The translations under genes and the position numbers were made by a program. Below the pieces are notes generated by a model, which saw only the letters and a program-made list of their open reading frames with translations, was not told the origin of the DNA and made no database searches. This document shows, one piece after another, positions 45,271 through 61,400 of a stretch of DNA of 64,000 nucleotides (positions within the stretch are counted from its first letter, which is position 1; the number at the start of each line of letters is the position of its first letter). Source of the DNA: Carex sylvatica (lineage: Eukaryota > Streptophyta > Magnoliopsida > Poales > Cyperaceae); assembly GCA_964058845.1 (NCBI GenBank), contig CAXKVR010000044.1:288162-352161 (forward strand), given 5' to 3'.

Positions 45271-45890
45271 AACAAATAAATATTTTTAATATAAGACATT
45301 TTATCTAGTTTATTCGGTATAAAATTTTATATTCCTGAATTTTACAATTATAAGAATTTTATCAATCACATGTTAAAAATAATTTAGTGAGATACTTATG
45401 CTTCAATAAAAATATAATTATTATGTATATGACATAATCTTAAGAAATTAAGAATATAAATAACCTGCAAGAAATAATGCCCGCAGCTCTGAATAAGTTA
45501 AAATGGAAGTAATACAACTCGCCAGTAAATAAATTATGGTAAAAAATTAAAAACTAAATTTTTGTTGAATCTGATAATTAGTTGGACCAGATATACACTT
45601 CGAATGTGTAAAAAATGTATCCCAAACCGTCTACACCACTCATTGTTATAGTATTTGAGCTCAATATTTTTTGCATTAGTTATTTATTTTTTAATTTCTT
45701 AAGATTATGTCATATACATAATTAGTATATTTTTATTGTAGCATAAGTATCTCACTAAATTATTCTTAACATGTGATTGATAAAATTATTATAATTGTGA
45801 AAACTAGGAATACGAAATTTTATACCGAATAAACAAATAAAATGTCATACGTTTAAAAATATTTATATGTTAGATTTTACAAAATAAGTT
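45271..45890. mobile_element. MITE (main part), host of the 19-kb element
   Basis: Inverted arms of about 200 bp: TTATTCGGTATAAAATTTTATATTCC at the left matches TACGAAATTTTATACCGAATAA at the right, and GTGAGATACTTATGC pairs with GCATAAGTATCTCAC. Its left terminus is missing here but present at 25970-25990, across the inserted element. Confidence 0.75.
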
Positions 45891-46285
45891 AATATCATGT
45901 CTTATGAATATTCTATATATTTTTTATTCTAAATTATTTATACACATAAAAAGTAAAAATTATTTAAAATTTAAATAAAATTACAATTGTATATTTTATA
46001 TAAATAAATAATAGATGAGAATAAATAAAGAGAAGAAAAAAAAAAGAAAAAGAGAAGAAACAAGCGAGTTCGTATTTTATTCTATGTTTTAAAAAAGAAA
46101 TGACACTATATAAAATTTTCTGATCAAAACTGTCAAATCTAAAATTGGCGGTTCAGATGCCATACGAACTGACAAAGAACCGAACCCGGCCATTTGTACG
46201 ATAGATGCTTTAGCCTCAGAGCCCTCAGTCAACGAAATACGGTGGCGCCACCGCTTCTCCCGACCGCACACCCCGTGAAATCGCC

Positions 46286-48236
<1,951 letters not shown>

Positions 48237-48973
48237 TTCTGCTGCCGTTAGACAAGGGAATAGCTGAATAGGAATTTTTTTGGACTAAATTGTCTTTTCT
48301 GATGTGATGCTTTAAGTTTATGTAAATAGAGTAGCTTTCTGATAGTAAAAGATGATTTACTGGTATGTAATTAGAGGAACTAGACCTTTTTCTGGAAGGA
48401 GTGGTCACAGTCACAGCTCTATTTCAGATTTCATCTGTTGCTTCTCAGGAGAATCTTGATTCAGATTTGATCTATTACTCTTTTCAGTACAGTTTGTTAT
48501 ATTACTATTTCTCTATACGAGTTGGTGAGGCCACGACTCCATGTAGGCATGCTATTTATGGTTGAGCTTAACCTCCTATCAGGCAACAGATGTTGCACAA
48601 TCCAGATTGAGTCTGATGCTGACCCTTACAACAACATTAGACAGCATCAGAAGATAAGGAGCAGATATTCTGTCAGACCTAAAATAGGCGGCTCAGATTG
48701 GCCCGAGGTATCCAATGAATTGCTTACAGGAATATTAAATAAGGAACAATCAAATAACATAAATGACTCTGCAGTCACAAACAAACACAATGCATTACAG
48801 TGCTGATAAATAAGGATGCAAGTTCGATACACACTGAAACACTAGAATACCACAATGCAAACTAATGACATGGCCTTCACAAGACTCTTAAGCTTAAATG
48901 GTTCCACACATACACACAGATGAAGATGCAAAGCAGAATGCTAATAAAACAACCAAATGAAGATACATATAAC
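48237..48973. other. Convergent intergenic spacer, 3' UTRs
   Basis: This interval should hold the 3' UTRs of ALKBH2 (+) and MFT (-). TCTGTCAGACCTAAAATAGGCGGCTCAGATTGG near 48670 weakly resembles CTGTCAAATCTAAAATTGGCGGTTCAGATG near 46130, upstream of ALKBH2. I see no separate gene. Confidence 0.5.
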
Positions 48974-50117
48974 TCAGCGAGTGGCTTTCACTCTCAAGTT
49001 GCGGCCATGAGGCTCTCTGCGGCAATTGAAGAAGGCAGCTGCCACAGGGGGTCCCAAATCATGAACCCTTGAGTAATCTCGGGTTTTGAAATTTGCTCGA
49101 GTGCTGAGTTCAGAGATGCTGTGCAGTGGGCCCTTCTGCTGGAACAGAACAAAGACAAACCGGTGGATGCCTACCTGGGGCTTTGGAGCCAGGTATGGGA
49201 CAATCTCCTCTCCTACATATAATAACACAAATGAGGAATGCATTTGCTGTGTTTTAAGAAACCAAATTTTTCTTTGCTTGTTTTCCCGTTAGATTTGTTC
49301 TTTCTGTGACAACAACCTAAAGAGTTTTTCTGAACTTGGCATCATGTAGGAAAATTCATTAATCTGTATACCAATATATGAAATAATGCTAAATTTAATA
49401 GTCACTACAAATGTGCAACCTTTTCCTATTTTTCTATAATTTAGTTCTTCTGTAGTGATTACCATCCTGTAATCTTGGGTTACAAAAGTACTTCATTCCA
49501 GGATTTTATAGTTTTGTGATTTTGTTATAAGTGAAGTAGAGAGAGCTACATTTTACCTTTGGTCACGTCGCCGCCTCCAGGAATATTAACAACAATCCTA
49601 AAATTACAATTTGAAAATTAATCAGCTATGGTCAGATTGTATATGCCTTTCTTCTGCTCGATCAATTGCAAACTAGTTGGAATAAACTTTTGATTAGAAA
49701 TTACTGTAATATATCAATATATGGACCTACCAGTGAACAAATTCTCGCATGTTGAAGTGACAAGGGCTTGGTGAATCCGGATCTATCATGACCTAAATGG
49801 GAAACAAGAAAAAATATTTATTTACCATAATTTTTCTTGAAATTATATTTTATTTACCATGATTAAACAACAAAAGTAGGAAAATAAGCAAACCTCAACT
49901 ATATGGAGATTTTGATACTTACAAGTGTAAATAACTCATTGCGCTTTCCAGAGATTTTGATCATTGGAGGATCGGCGATGATTGATGGTCTCAAATCACA
50001 TCCAGTTATGATATGCTTTCCCTCGTAAGTTATCGACATGTCGATCATCGGCACGAATACATCCAGCACATCCCATATTACCTTTCCTATTACAAGGGGA
50101 TCTATGACTCTAGCCAT
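48974..50117 (-). CDS. MFT: PEBP-family protein, MOTHER OF FT AND TFL1 homologue
   Basis: Four exons (50117-49923, 49792-49731, 49597-49557, 49212-48974) join in frame with GT/AG borders to 178 residues; the four-exon structure with two short middle exons is the FT/TFL1 norm. PEBP ligand-pocket motifs are present: MIDPDSPSPCHFNMREFVHW (DPDxP and the VHW strand) and GIHRFVFVLFQQ (GxHR). GCDLRPSIIADPP and SGKRNELFTLV are closest to MFT, and the C-terminal RANFKTRDYSRVHDLGPPVA keeps the family strand. MFT proteins regulate seed germination and abscisic-acid responses. Oddities: near the N-terminus the usual VIGDVLD reads VIWDVLD, and VAAAFFNCRREPHGRNLRV replaces the usual YFNAQREP end. Confidence 0.92.
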
Positions 50118-52640
50118 TGATGGGATTGAGGCTTAAGGACAAACACAGATGGAATGAGGACTGAGATGGAGGAACCAAGGGTTAAATTTAAAGAGAGAGG
50201 AGATTAGGCCTTGGAAATTAAAAAAAAAAAAAATCATGCTTAACATGCACCAAAAAGGAGTTTCAACAAAGCACTGTGTTGGTACGAACGGTTACTACTG
50301 CCTTGTGTTGTTGCGAACGGTTACTGTTTGCACAATTTTAGAGAAAAGTGACCCGGTATCTTTTCTATCATTCCAAATTGGATCGTAGGGACTCCACTTA
50401 TATATTCTGAACCGTCTGATCTCAAACAAACATGCCGTAATCGACCCGTGACATTTGTTTCAGATCGGACGATCTAGATAGGAAAAACAGGGTCCTGCAA
50501 TATGGTCATAAAAAACAGCGAAAATGAAGGTGAAAAGAAAGTAAGGTTAAGCTTCCATATTTTCATGTTAAAAGGTTTTTAACTTTTGGACTTAAGCGCG
50601 ATGGTTGCTGGAGATGATAAAATAGGAAGATAAGTTCAAGCAAGAAAAACATTTTTGGTGCATGTTAAGCATCATCATTATTTTCCTATAAAAGATAGAT
50701 CCATGAAAGAGAGGAGTCATTAGACTATTTAATTATACTTTCCTGACAAGCTTGCATAATAGAAGACCATTAAGCTGTAAGGAAATGAAACAAGGCTTAT
50801 ATAGGCATAACCATGCTGCAAGTCTGTCAACAAGTGCTGGAGCATTGTCTTTTTTTCTTTTCATAACTTCTGGCACGGCACAATTTGCATCCAAATATCA
50901 TCAAACTTTCACAAGAGCTATTGCTGCGACATTACTTAGCATAAACTATATATAACTAAAACCTCTCGAAACGAACTTGTACCTAGTTTAAGTTCAAAAA
51001 AAAAAAAAAAAACACTTTGACACTAATTGCTACAAATTAGATCAGAATTGAACCACAAAGTAAATGCAATGCTCTATTAGTTAAAACAGAGCAGTTATTG
51101 AGTATTATACTAGCAAAATCTGAGGCTAAATCGTCACATTATTGCAGTTATATTTCCTAAAACTGTGAATCAAATTAAAACACAATAAGTAATCACATTC
51201 ACAATGAACAGAAATTTACTATCTTTTTCCTCAAAAAGTGAAATAATTTTCAATTTAAATGTTGGAATTATGGATCAATGAAATCCCTTGCATAGTCTGC
51301 CAAGTTCCTCCAAAAAAAAAAAAAATTGTTCGAATTATGAATTAGCGTAATACAAAGAACACTTGGTGCAATTTGATGCAGATTAGATCAAATTTGAGGC
51401 AAATTTGTGGCTTCAAAATGGTAAAAATTAAAGCAGAGCATGCATCAATCAATTTGCAGAACGTGTTATGTGCAACCAACGCCATTTTTTTTTTTAGTTC
51501 TAATCTCATATCGATTATTAGCAATTTCGTAGAACTTTGGTAAATCATATTACTGGGACAGTACTTCCATCGTCAATAAAGAAGAAAACACACAATTCTC
51601 AAAATTCCGTTTATCACTGGAAATAAAATTATTGGTACGAATTGATAAACATTAGTTCAAAGAGACAATTTTGTGACAAAAAAAAAATCAGCATTTAGAC
51701 CAAAACAAGGATTTCTTAATTTACTTGTGGCATTCAGTGTCCGAACCCAAAAACTTTTATATACCAATAATTTTTTATTAGTAGGGGTTAGAGGTCAAGT
51801 GATTCCACTTTTTTTTAATATCCACAATTAATTCATTCAATCTGGATTTTAAATTTGCGATCACTCACACAGACAGTATTGTCTTTGCCACTAGAGCAGA
51901 GATTGGTTCCTTTGTGTACCAATAATTACAAACTAGATAAAAAGAATGGTTATATGTCGTAAAACTAAAAATCATTGATATGAAAAGAAAAAGAAAAAGA
52001 AAAAAAAAAAGAGAATTCTTGGTTCAGCTCTCCCACCTTAAGGAATGAAAAAATTCATTAGCAAAAATTAATAATGTGAAAAATTATATGAGTTTGGTGC
52101 ATATACTATGAAAGCTGAGACATGCGACAGTAGTTCGTTAATAATTTAAAGAAGAGAATAGTGCCTCTTTAATCAATTTGTGGAACAAATTTTTTGATGC
52201 TCCGTTCTTCAACTATCAACGTATTATTGTCACACGCCGTATTTTTTTTATGCAATATGTACTAGTTTAGCACCTTAATGTTGCTTTTTTTGTTGCTATG
52301 CTGGTTATTACTTCTATCATTTATGAAAACTTTACTATTTTCTTTGGAGGTGATTAATACTATATTGATTAAACTTAGTCTCACTAATTATAAACAAATA
52401 AACATGATCTTGACATAAGTTCACCCCTAGTTTCGTCTATTTATTGAGCACAGGAACTCGTAGCTGTGTTTGTATGTGAATTATGCCCCAGATTTATTAG
52501 AATTTACTTGATCTGTGCTTTGACAATTAATTCTTTGTAGACAAATCTATTATATATATATAATCTTGATGGAGTCTGCTACAGTACTGTAACAGTAATA
52601 ACTACAATAAGACTGACTGATGGGGCCCATAGAAAATTTA
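50118..52640. other. Intergenic: MFT promoter side and AT-rich DNA
   Basis: A short inverted pair (GAACCGTCTGATCTCAAACAAA near 50392 and CATTTGTTTCAGATCGGACGAT near 50452) may be a small MITE about 270 bp upstream of the MFT ATG. A-tracts occur near 51000 and 51315. No gene is recognised. Confidence 0.45.
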
Positions 52641-54000
52641 TTTATATATATATTTTTATATATATAAGTTCTGATGGATTTTGCACTGTTCATTCAGTGC
52701 TGTCTCATTGTAAGTTTTCAGATTTTGATCCAACGGATTATAATAGATTTTGAACTCCTTTGTTACTGCGTGTCTAAATTCACTATCTTAAACATTTGGC
52801 CTAAGAATTTGTACCTCCCTTCTTTCCTCTGCCTCTTTCTGTCTTCTGCCTCCACCAAAGCCAAACCTTCAAACTTTTTTGTTTCTTCGTTCTACTCTCA
52901 AAGTCTAAGATTCAGCTTCGTCTCCTCTCTGATTTCAATTTATGTGCTTCTCTCTCACCTCACCTCCCTTTTTCTCTCACGTCTCTTTCAAAAACCCTAA
53001 CCATCTCTTTCTCCCCTCTCGACTGTGCCACTATCGGAGCGGCTGCTGGCGTGACTGCTGAAGTCTTTGCGTAGGTGAAATTAAAAATCATGATGAGGTT
53101 GATACTGCCACCACTGACTCTTTCTCATAAGTGAAATTAGAAATCATGAAGCTATTGGCGCTGGCGCTATTGACGCTGCTGCTGAAGTTTTTGATTAAAC
53201 TTTAGTTGTTCTTAGCAATATGTATATATTGAAAGTTCATTGATCTTGATCTTTGTAAAAATAAAAAGAAACTTGATTCATGATGATATCGTATAATTTT
53301 CTTGAATTTTTTACTTATTTTGCTTTAATTTTTTTGATGCATAGTGACATATATTAACAGTGGCAAGAGAGCTTTGGAATGACTGGAGTAGGTATGCAAT
53401 TCAAGTTCACAATTTTTTTTGTAACTAATTAGTTATGTTTATATATACTAAGTTTTCATAATGTCTTTTTTTTTTTTTCTCTTTTGCTTCTACAGCCAAA
53501 TGCAAGTATGATAATAATAGATTGCTCGATGCCCAAGATTACATGATATGAACTCCTCAAGAAAGTAAAGGTAATAATATTAATAAAATGTTCATATAAC
53601 CTACCTCTATATACACGGGTTACTTTCACCACCTAATTTTGTAATTATGCAATTTGTCTTCTAAGATGCATCACAATTAATTATGAAGGAGTTATCTGAG
53701 CCCTGTTGTGAACATGTTTTCTAAGAATGTTCCCACAAGAATCAATGTATGTATGAATCTCTATTTATTGCAACAATTGATTAGATCAAGTTGAGCCATT
53801 TGTATGGATTTTTTTTTTCTTTTGGTACAAGTTCAAATAATTTGCAGTGGTGAAATTTGATTCAAGTACTTGCAGGAGAAAGCTGAGGATTGCTGGCTCA
53901 AGCCTATCCAGCTATCTGATGTTTGACGCCTTTGCAACTTCATGTTGCAATAATAACCATCATGTGATCTTTTTTGATATCCTTTGATTAAACTGGTACC
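52641..54000. other. Intergenic, CT-rich transcript-like stretch
   Basis: A pyrimidine-rich part (52810-53030) looks like plant 5' UTR sequence but is followed by no sustained frame. GTGAAATTAAAAATCATGATG and GTGAAATTAGAAATCATGAAG (near 53075 and 53132) are a short direct repeat. It may be a non-coding transcript or a gene relic; there is no evidence to decide. Confidence 0.3.
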
Positions 54001-55481
54001 AGTTTAACCTCTCTTTTTTTTTGGTACTAGTCTGATGTTTTGTTTTTAAATTTTGGTAATGGTACTTTTTCATTATTAGTTGCACAAGTAGACTCTTACA
54101 TTTATTGCATAAATTTTGAGAAATATATATTCACTAGCTATGGCTGGTTTACAAATCAATCTTGACATATAACTCAAATAAACAATCATAGATGATGATT
54201 AAATAATGGATGGCCACTGACAGATTTATTTAAAAAGTTATTGAACATTAAAACAATTAATTTCTACCTTATTCATCTAATTTAGTGTCGTTGTTGAATT
54301 CTATCACCCTTTTCTATATAAATTCCAAAACTGGTTTTAGTCTAATCTGTTTCACCTAGTAAGCAAATTATTTTCCTTATGTTTATAATATATATTTATG
54401 GGACTTGCGTGAAATTTCCGTTCATCTTGGATGTGAATTAATATTTATTGAGTTCACTATTGAATTACATGATATGTACGAATCCGTATCATCCGAGACA
54501 TCAAATTTTGAGTGGATTCAATGCCGGTGCAAATTTCTATTCGGCGCCCTTTTGAAATGGATGGGATCAATTTAATTTGCTTTGAGATTCGTGCAGAAAG
54601 AATTTGAATGGTCCAGATTTTACACAGATCCACCCAAAGTTTGAGATATCTCAGAGGATGTGAATTCGATATGTACTCCATTACTACATTCGGGTCTATT
54701 GAACAATATTCGCACAATCTTTTAGACTAGAAAGTCCCGAGGAAGGGCTCATATCAGCCATTGACATCACCAAATGATTTCCCAGAGAACTTCGAGACAG
54801 ATAGGGGAACATGAACCTTGAAATTTTTTCTAAATCTCTTTCTTGGTAGACAGTTACCAAATTTCCAAATTACCATTATTAAATCGCAAGCATATTTAAT
54901 GATATCTAACGCAGATATGAGAACATAAAACCAACAGCAGCCATAACATGTATGACAGATTCAAACAATGTAACAGATTATAAAACACAACACCATAAAG
55001 GAACAGAATACACAACTTAACAATTCATCATGGCTCATGCATGAAGTAACACTGAAGTTAACATGACATTATTCTGTATCCCTCCCAAAAATAAATAAAA
55101 ATAGTTATGCTACAACAACATCAACAACGACCAAAAACTAATCTCTTTAATCACAACTTAACCACTTCTCTAAGAGACTGTTGTTATGCTAATTATCCTA
55201 ACTTAAAGAACGTTTTCTTACATGAAACTAATATCACACAAGCAGCAGCTAACTGGAGGTCGACTAAACAAAATAAAAACAAAAGAAATCTACATCTCTA
55301 TCCTAGATTAATTCCTACACTGCCATCAGTACAAATAAAATCACCATCATGGAAACCTTTATTTCACCTTTGTTAAATTTGCTTTCCACGTGCTCTGCAA
55401 TAATTACATGCAGAGAATTCACTAATGTTAAGAGCTATGCTGTAATTTATTTTAATTTCTTAAAAGATGAGCCATTAGATA
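54001..55481. other. Intergenic and PDS5 3' flank
   Basis: Contains the probable PDS5 3' UTR (55100-55481, minus). I see nothing else that I can support. Confidence 0.4.
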
Positions 55482-58400
55482 TTAGAAAATTACCAGAGGC
55501 TCATCTTCATCGTCAGATTGATTCACGCCATCCTCAGAATTCTCCTTAGACCCAGCATCAGGCTCTTCTACCTTTTCAACCTTATTGCCACCTAAAATCA
55601 GATAAAATGTTACTAGAAACTTCAAAGTAGCTTATAGTGCCATCATGATATCAAATATGTTACCATTATTTGCATCATCAATATCAGCCTCAGTAGTATC
55701 TACAGGATCATCTGGAACGCTACCCTTTGTGACACTTCCTGAAGGTGTTTTCTTAGGTCGACCCTTTGGTTTGCTGGAATCTTTTTTCTTGGATGAAGGA
55801 GACCTAAAACAACAAATCAGATAGTTAGTGCTGCACTAAACTGACCACAAGGAATGATATTAAATTTGGAGTTCTACAAATGGGTGCTGATACAGTGTCC
55901 CTCATTAAGCTCCTGACTCATGCCCCTACAATCTATGGGTTGTGGACCACATGCAAAAATGAGCCCCACCCCCCAAATGTGTAAGAAGGGGGATCATATA
56001 TTTTCCCTTGGTAAATTACATACTTCTTAGCAGGGGTCTTCTGTGGTATGCTGTCAGTCTGCTTGGCAGTATCCCGTTTTTTCTCAAGAGATCTGTAAAC
56101 ACATAGTATTTGGTTAGGCAATGGTCGAAATAAATACTTCAGTAAGAGCTTTAAAGAAAACACCAGAAAAAAAATAAAGGTATATCCTTACTCCTTGGGA
56201 GTTGTCTTCTGATCAGTCTTTTGTCTCTGTGTTGTTAAAACAAGTCATAATTAAATAAAGTTTTCAGGTGCTCAACTTGACTACTTTACTCTGATAGAAA
56301 AATAAATAAAAAACGTGGGTCAAATTAACCTTTGCCAGTGAGTCACTGCTGAGGAGCTTCCATTGCTGTTTAGCTAGGTTAAGCACCTCTTTATCTCCAT
56401 CATCATAGAGAATCTACCAAAATTAGCACAAGATTGTAAAAAACTAGCAAAACATTTCTTGTCAACTATAAAATTCAGACCTTTTGTAAGACATCTGTAA
56501 CTTCATATAATCAATCTAAACCAATTAGACTAGAAAACACATAATCCCCCCAATGAAAACAAAGACAAAGATCATGAGATTCACCGTGTATTTTTTCTTC
56601 CCTGCATCATAGGACCCCACAATGCCACTATAATACCTGATGACAGAAACATGGAAAAAACAGTTGCATCAAATACTTGTTTGAATTTGCTACTAAAATA
56701 GTTTCTTACAAGAAAAAAAAAATGTACCAACAAGAGACTTACTTCTTATCAAGAGGCCACCAGACTTTAATTCGTTTACCAATCAACTCCTCGGGATCAT
56801 CTTCATTACCCTTTGTCGAGCACTATAGGCATTGATGCAAAATAAAAAGAAAGGCATAGAAGCAAAAATTAATAGCTGAACTAGTAGGCTCAACTATCAA
56901 ATCAGTTTATTTATAAACTAACCTCACAAACAGTACATGTAGAATCTAATGTTACCTTTTCTAGACCCAAGAAGCTTTCCCTCTTGCGTTTATTCACCGA
57001 ACCATTTGAGCTCCTGGCATCAACACTCTTGTTTTTCCCTTCAAAACTTGTTGACGCAGAACTTTTGTTTTCCCCCATAGAAACATCTTTCTCAGTTTTA
57101 AACGATTTCTTTTCTTCAGTTTTCTTTGGCGGGGACTGGTACACAGGAACGGATCTTTTCTTTTTAGGGGTCGAGCTGGCACTTCCCTTCTCAATTTGCC
57201 TCTTCTTCGAGACTAATTCTTTCTTTCGGGCCCCCTCTGTGTTATCCGAATTAATTTCTCTGACAACACCTAATATTTCGTCCTCACCATCAAATGCAAA
57301 GGGGTCCTTGGGCTTTTCCTCCTTGGCCGCCTTTTTTCTTTTTGCTCCCTGGGCTTTGATAATTTTCAGAATTTTGCTCAAGGGCAGCTCATTGCCATCC
57401 TTGTCCGTCACCGGCAATAGGGATTCATCATCAATCTGTATATTAAAGGGGAAAAAGGTCTTATAAAACCAAAACCTCACGAACCTTTCTAACTTCTAAA
57501 TAGGAAAAAAAAAAATATGATTCCTATACCAACTTCAAAGAATCTGAAATATTGATTTAATGACTCAAAAATGTCTAACACAAAAGGTCCATATTTAATC
57601 CAAAGAAACGTCTTATGGGTTTCAGTCTCAGATTTACAGTAACATGCATGCAATATCAAAATAGATAAGATGGGAATGGAGAAGAAATGAGGAAAGTTTC
57701 CTTTTCATTTTCTTTTCTAATTCTTTATTCTTGTTTGCTCTTTGCTTTTCCTTCTCTATTTTCCAATTTGCAACTAACTGGTAAACTTTGGGGCCTAAAG
57801 AAGCCCACAATGCTAACTTAAATGAAACCCAACTTACAAAAGCCAGGTTGCTATTTCCAAAAATGCCCATACTCAAAATGGATAATAAAACCCATCTTAA
57901 ACTCTGCTCACGGGTGTAATAAGGCCAACAAGTCTAATCGAGTTATTAATACCAACAGTCTGACCTTACTGGCCCAGCCCAACAGTCTCAAGGCCATGCC
58001 AGGCTTCACCCTGATCCAGTCTGACATGAACCTATCACAGCCAGTAAGCCTAAACTATGAAATCATTTGTAGGGTAAAATGCATACCAACTCTTCTTCAA
58101 CTTTAAGAGCCTCAAAATGGGCCATAACACTCTCAGCAGCTGACCAAGTGTGCTTATTCTCCTACATGAGACACAAAAAAAGATAATAAATATAAAATAA
58201 TAATGACCAGTCATTAAAAAAGTCAACTTAGGTTTCCCACTAATTAGGATTTAGGATTTCACAATACCAACAGACATTCCTGCATTTATTATTTTAATGT
58301 TAGAAACATGGGCAAATAATCTACTTTTATCAACGTCTCAAAATTACTCACCATGCCATTTTCCTGCTCACTTTTCTCAGGAGTTGTATAAAGCTGAGTA

Positions 58401-61400
58401 GGCAATGGAACTGCTTGTGTTTGACCAATTTCTGTCCCATCAGAGACCAACCTTTTTGCAATGAGAAGACCAAGGTCGCTTATGGCATGTAAACTCTGAA
58501 CAAAAGAGCACAAATTGTATTTATTATTTCATAAGAGGACATATAAATTCATCATGCATTTATTGTACCCAGACACGAGACATTATAGATATACCACACG
58601 TAAGAGTTGTAACATACCTGTGTCTTATCTGCATCAATTATATCTTGAGAAGATTTGATACTATGCAGTATTGAGACAACTGTTTTGTAGCTCTCTTTAT
58701 TTGCAGCTGAGCCACCTTGTGTATTTTCATCTCCAGCTAATAGCACGGTGAGAAACAATGAAAGCCGCCTGGTAGTTCCGATAAAATTTCAGATAAATAA
58801 TAATTTCAGAAATAACAGAGAAAAGCTAAAAGTAAAGAAGTTGGCTTTTTCCAGTACATGTTCTAACCTAACCAGTCATCAAGTTATTACAAAGGGGGAA
58901 ACAACAATTAACTGACATACCAATAAATGGGCCCAAATGCGTCAATTTCTGTGCCCTCCTTAAATTTGGGGCAGGAAGGATCATGAGCAAGTGCATGTAC
59001 CAAATAAGCAAGGATGTACTCTGGGTAAGCTACAAGAAGGTTCATGTCGGCTTGCACTGAGAGTTGGCGCATCTTGACTTGTTGGCATATTTGCACCACT
59101 TCAAGTAGGTTGTGCTTACACTGACAACACCAAAAAGTGAAAGAAGAAAAAAAATAAAAAAATTGACAAAAACTTCTTGTAAGCAGAAGACAATTATTAG
59201 AACAAAAAGCATACAACCATACTAAAAATGGAACTGTGAGTACTGACCTCTTCATATTCTGGTGAGTGGTACTTGGAGATGTTTAGCAGAAAGGAACAAG
59301 CATATTTTGCATCCAATACTCTTTCTTTTATGTATTGATGAACTTTGCCAAGGAACAGCTTTCTTGATTGAGGATTCCCATCCTTTTAAACAAATGGTAA
59401 AAGAATATAAATTAAATAAAAAACTATACAATGTCCCAAAAACAAAAAAAATTATTGAGTCCAGTGCACTGGTTCAGTTCATTATTAAATTACCTGGGAA
59501 ATCCTCAGAGTCAAGTAGTAGATATCTGATGGTATTTGTGCATCCCACTGCCTCGATAAGCGAAGGACAGCCTTTGCAGAAGCAAGCCTCAGGTGAGCCT
59601 TGTCAATAGCACTGCAACCATTTTATATCATCAGAAAAGAAATAAATCAGTACAGAGCTGCAAGTCCCCCCGCCCCCCCTGAAATGTATTCTGCAGCTTC
59701 TAACTGTAGTACTAGTAAATTCCTTCAATACTTCTACCAAAAGGTTTTCCGCTGACCGTTGTTAACATTATTAACTCAATGTAATAAATGCAGATGGTCA
59801 ATTACAAGTTACACAACCCTCTTTTCAATACCTAGAAATCATATTTGGAGAAACATCCCCATATGAGAGAATGTTTTTCAGAAGTCTGAGAAGCTTCTCA
59901 ATTCCTTCTCGTGCATGTGCATCCGTAGAAGGCAAATAGCTGTTCACCAAAGTTTTTAGGCCATAAATCTGCAAGAATGAATGTTTGCATTACTATCCAA
60001 TTTAACATGACCAAGAAGACAGCAATAAAATCAGTACCTTCAAAGAGCAAAATTCTGATCTTTCGCTCCATTCGGACTTGGAAGGAGAAACTTCGTCAGC
60101 CTTCTGTTCCCGAAAAGGAAAAGAATAATCATTCACTAGCAAAATCATACATCAACAACAACCAAGCCTGTAGTCCCAAACAAGTTGGGGTAGGCTAGCA
60201 AAATCATAATAATGAAAATTTGATTTTAAGATTTAACAGAAAACTCACAATGCTATTTTCCAGTATTTTGCTATTCAAGAAGCCAACTATTTCTTCTTCT
60301 CTTGTTTCAAAAATTGGCATCGCAATCTGTGCAATACATCCTAGAGATTGCAACGCAGATGGCAAGTGAACTTTCTCTTCTAATGTATCCACAATCCTCT
60401 GCCAAAGAAGTAAAGATACCAATAAATTAGAACAACATTAATCAAATATAAATCCTCTTCTCTTTAGTTTGTCTGTTATCTGGCCTAGAAATCAGGTAGT
60501 GTCATCAATTTATACCTAAGTGAGGAACTTCGCTACTAAAGAGTAATGTTGCAGTCAGGGTAGGAGCCAGACTTTAAAGGTATGGGGGTCAAAAACATAT
60601 AGAGGGTCATCCATATAAAATTTTCATGCTGTGTATGGAGGGTCAATTTTACAGTACCCATAGCATTTTACTCTAAACTATATAGAAAATTATGTGTAAG
60701 CACAGAAATTTTGAAAATAAATGGGGGTCAATTGACCCTCATTCACTATGAGTGAATCCGCCCCTGGTTGCAGTCAAAGAAGAATAATTATCATGAGATA
60801 TTTCTCGCACGAATTTCAAAAACCACAACCTTGTAAAGAACAGACAGAGACTTGAGACCATCATCCTTTGTAACAGCAGCCAGGGCATGGACAGAGTACT
60901 TTGCCTGTTTCCGGCTTCCTTCCAGACACAGCCTCTCTAGAATTAGATCAATTGAGCTGCTGAAATGAACAACATAAATGACGTTGTAAGAGGTTAAGAA
61001 AATTTTGTCTGTCAACTCTAAAACTAATTCAAGTACTGCACCTTGATGTCGTAGCTAGTTCATCACGGATGGTCCCACCAGCTTTGGCCAAAACATGAGC
61101 AATACCTTCTTTCAGTATTTCATCGTCTTCCTTTATGAGATTTACAAGTGCTTCCTCTGACCCAGAAAAGAGCATAGGAAAGAAAGAAGCAATCACCTAG
61201 AAAATTAAGTCACAGAACTTCTTAAGAGTCTGAAAACCAACATGTATAGTCTTCAAGATTGTTCTGCAAGGAATAGTAGAAGTTATTACAGTGAGGAGAT
61301 TCATGCATGCTGAAAGGAGGTCAATATTCCCAGCAGATTTTTCCTCTGATGCAACAGAAAGGAACTCCTTCACATGCTCCTTGTTTATCAATAGATAAGA

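Noticed and set aside
48522..48806. 94-codon plus-strand frame downstream of ALKBH2
   Set aside because: No domain; lies in the convergent 3' UTR spacer. The weak resemblance of 48670 to 46130 is too short to interpret.
52674..53000. 108-codon frame rich in Leu, Ser and Phe
   Set aside because: Reads through a pyrimidine-rich stretch; no conserved motif and no continuation.
56984..57466. 160-codon plus-strand frame rich in Phe, Ser and Leu
   Set aside because: Complement of the Lys/Glu-rich PDS5 exon on the minus strand.
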